Below the pieces are notes generated by a model that was not told the origin of the DNA, made no database searches, and saw only the letters and a list, made by a program, of their open reading frames with translations. Shown piece by piece: positions 31,211 through 32,401 of a stretch of 32,401 bases of DNA (positions within the stretch are counted from its first letter, which is position 1; each line of letters opens with the position of its first letter). The DNA comes from Acidobacteriota bacterium (GTDB lineage: Bacteria > Acidobacteriota > Holophagae > Acanthopleuribacterales > Acanthopleuribacteraceae): assembly GCA_030066195.1 (NCBI GenBank), contig JASJCB010000114.1, positions 1 through 32,401 of the forward strand, written 5' to 3'. Made by a program: the position numbers and the translations under genes.

Positions 31211-31257
31211 TGGCACTATTTTTGCTATTGACATCATGGCACAGTGCTTGCTAGGAT
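31211..31257 (+). promoter_or_regulatory. Tandem -24/-12 (sigma-54-like) elements before the 31329 gene
   Basis: Site 1 is TGGCACTATTTTTGCT (31211-31226) and site 2 is TGGCACAGTGCTTGCT (31237-31252); both fit the sigma-54 consensus TGGCAC-N5-TTGCW with GG-N10-GC spacing. The offset between them is 26 bases, as before the 27447 gene. A TTGACA (31228-31233) with an extended -10, TGCTAGGAT (TAGGAT 31252-31257), is an alternative sigma-70 reading. The leader to the ATG is 77 bases here and 76 there. A GAGAGA/TCTCTC inverted repeat lies in the leader near 31270-31300. Confidence 0.6.
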
Positions 31258-31328
31258 AGGCGTCGGTTCGAGAGAACGCGGTTCGCGCCGGGCTCTCTCT
31301 ACCAAATTGAAACTACGGAGGTTAAGCC

Positions 31329-32255
31329 ATGAACATTGTGCAACTCACGAGTGATCTGGCTATGGAGCAATTCCTCAAATCCGCTTCCACCACGGCGACC
31401 GTGGATCTGGGCGAAGGACGCGATCACGTGTCCAATCGGTTCAGTAACCAGGTCGCCGCCATGAGCGCCGCTTTTTCGGGAACCTATCTCAACCTGATTC
31501 GTGCCCTGGAAGAGCGTCGTGTTCTGGTGAGCGAACGCGAGGAAGCCGTTCGACAACTGTCAAGTGTCTACCGGGCGCTCCGCGCCAACCTGAGGCGCCA
31601 AGGTTCTTTGGATCTGATCTCCCAATCGGTACTGGGTCGGTTCGGTTTGCAAACGGTCAAACCGGCATTTCCGACCAAAATGGATCAATGGCTGACCGTG
31701 GGCGAGAAGATGCAGGCCGTCTTTGCGGAACTGACGGCCGAGGGGGTCACCCTGGTCACGTCACCGCCGTTGGAAAGTCTGGAGCCGCTGGTTCAAGCGG
31801 CTCGGGACAAGACAACGGCGTTGAATGCCAAACGCGGTGAGATCAAGGATATCCGCGATCTCATGAAATCTCAACGTGCTGAAGCGGCGCGCCTTCACGG
31901 CGCACTGATGATGCACATTCGCGGCAACCTGCGCGGGCAGGAGCCGGGAACCATTCGCGATGTACTGCGCCGCTACGGCTATGTCTTCGTCGGCAACCAG
32001 GGTGCCGGCGACGGCGAAACCGGATCGGGCAATACATCATCCAACACCAACAACTCCTCGGAAGACACCACGGGGAACAACAGCGACACCACCGGCGGTA
32101 ATACGGGCAGCACCACGGACAATACCGGTAACACCAACGGCGGCACGGGCGATACGACGGGCAATTCGGGTAGCGGCAACACGGGCGGCAGCGCGGGCAG
32201 TAACACCACTGACGCGGGACGCACCGAAACCACCGACGTCACGGCAAGTGTCTGA
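31329..32255 (+). CDS. Unknown helical protein with a Thr/Asn/Gly/Ser-rich tail, paralogue of the 27447 gene (308 aa)
   Basis: ATG 31329 follows GGAGG (31316-31320). Residues 1-225 form a soluble, almost entirely helical domain that aligns with the 27447 product over its whole length. Highly conserved blocks are MEQFLK, RRVLVSERE, LVSVYRALRANLRRQG-like, FPTKMDQWLT, TTALNAKRGEIKDIRD and DVLRRYGYVFVG. The last 80 residues are low-complexity (T, N, G, S, D) with repeated NTGxTxx and GNTGGS-like units and no charge clusters. There is no signal peptide or TM helix, so the tail is either cytosolic or exported by a route not visible here. I do not recognise the family. A strong terminator follows, so it is probably monocistronic. 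Confidence 0.82.
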   Translation: MNIVQLTSDLAMEQFLKSASTTATVDLGEGRDHVSNRFSNQVAAMSAAFSGTYLNLIRALEERRVLVSEREEAVRQLSSVYRALRANLRRQGSLDLISQSVLGRFGLQTVKPAFPTKMDQWLTVGEKMQAVFAELTAEGVTLVTSPPLESLEPLVQAARDKTTALNAKRGEIKDIRDLMKSQRAEAARLHGALMMHIRGNLRGQEPGTIRDVLRRYGYVFVGNQGAGDGETGSGNTSSNTNNSSEDTTGNNSDTTGGNTGSTTDNTGNTNGGTGDTTGNSGSGNTGGSAGSNTTDAGRTETTDVTASV

Positions 32256-32275
32256 TTTAAGATTTCCTTGAGTAC

Positions 32276-32310
32276 GGCGTGGGGGCAAGCGCGCACCCCC
32301 ACGCCTTTTT
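32276..32310 (+). terminator. Strong intrinsic terminator
   Basis: GGCGTGGGGG (32276-32285) pairs perfectly with CCCCCACGCC (32296-32305) around a 10-base loop, followed by TTTTT (32306-32310), 20 bases after the stop of the 31329 gene. Confidence 0.9.
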
Positions 32311-32401
32311 ACAGTAGCGTGAACAAGCCCGGCCGCGTAATGATCCAGGAAGGGACCAAAACCATAGAAGTTATCTGCTAGTGCTTACGGGCATGGGCCG
32401 G

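Overview
The window reads as a stretch of chromosome from a Gram-negative bacterium of moderately high GC. The Gram-negative reading rests on a lipoprotein adaptor, periplasmic adaptor proteins and many signal peptides. Several genes use TTG starts behind good ribosome binding sites. The mix of genes (class I fumarase, MESH1-like hydrolase, secreted beta-propellers, a DUF2887 nuclease with KRGE repeats, TIR-bearing repeats with hairpins) would fit Acidobacteriota of the Holophagae/Acanthopleuribacter type. That placement is inference from general resemblance, not from a marker gene.

Layout. Positions 1-1549 hold the end of an unknown gene, an overlapping 51-residue secreted peptide gene and a propeller-like protein. 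Positions 1750-7550 are mostly housekeeping: YjbQ, DnaB, BirA, type III pantothenate kinase, an aspartoacylase-like hydrolase and a MESH1-like (p)ppGpp hydrolase. Positions 7943-13454 are a tight, overlapping MacB-type ABC export operon with three consecutive periplasmic adaptors. Next come a membrane-anchored double-FHA protein (13576-14613) and a DUF2887/Rpn-type nuclease with an in-frame 12-bp tandem repeat (14781-15644).

Positions 15670-18545 on the minus strand form a three-gene set: acyl carrier protein, PhyH-type Fe(II)/2-oxoglutarate oxygenase and fatty-acyl-AMP-ligase-like enzyme. It looks like a minimal line that activates an acid, loads it on a carrier and oxidises it there. It is transcribed away from a class I fumarase (18833-20440), which is followed by a two-TM protein. 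Positions 21425-26750 hold a small secreted protein, a large VPS10/BNR-type propeller with a PKD-like and a dockerin-like tail, a MATE transporter and a DUF374 acyltransferase.

The right end (26751-32310) is the unusual part. Two copies of a TIR-bearing, hairpin-rich repeat occur here; one lies inside the 3' end of a gene and supplies its C-terminal tail. Two paralogous proteins of unknown function share an upstream region with two tandem -24/-12 (sigma-54-like) elements at identical spacing. Between them lie an orphan antitoxin-like gene, an orphan lanthipeptide-like precursor (80 residues, nine Cys, double-Gly site, internally repeated core) flanked by two copies of a repeat that ends in a terminator, and a second small secreted Cys-peptide plus beta-propeller pair. 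That pair parallels the one at the left edge.
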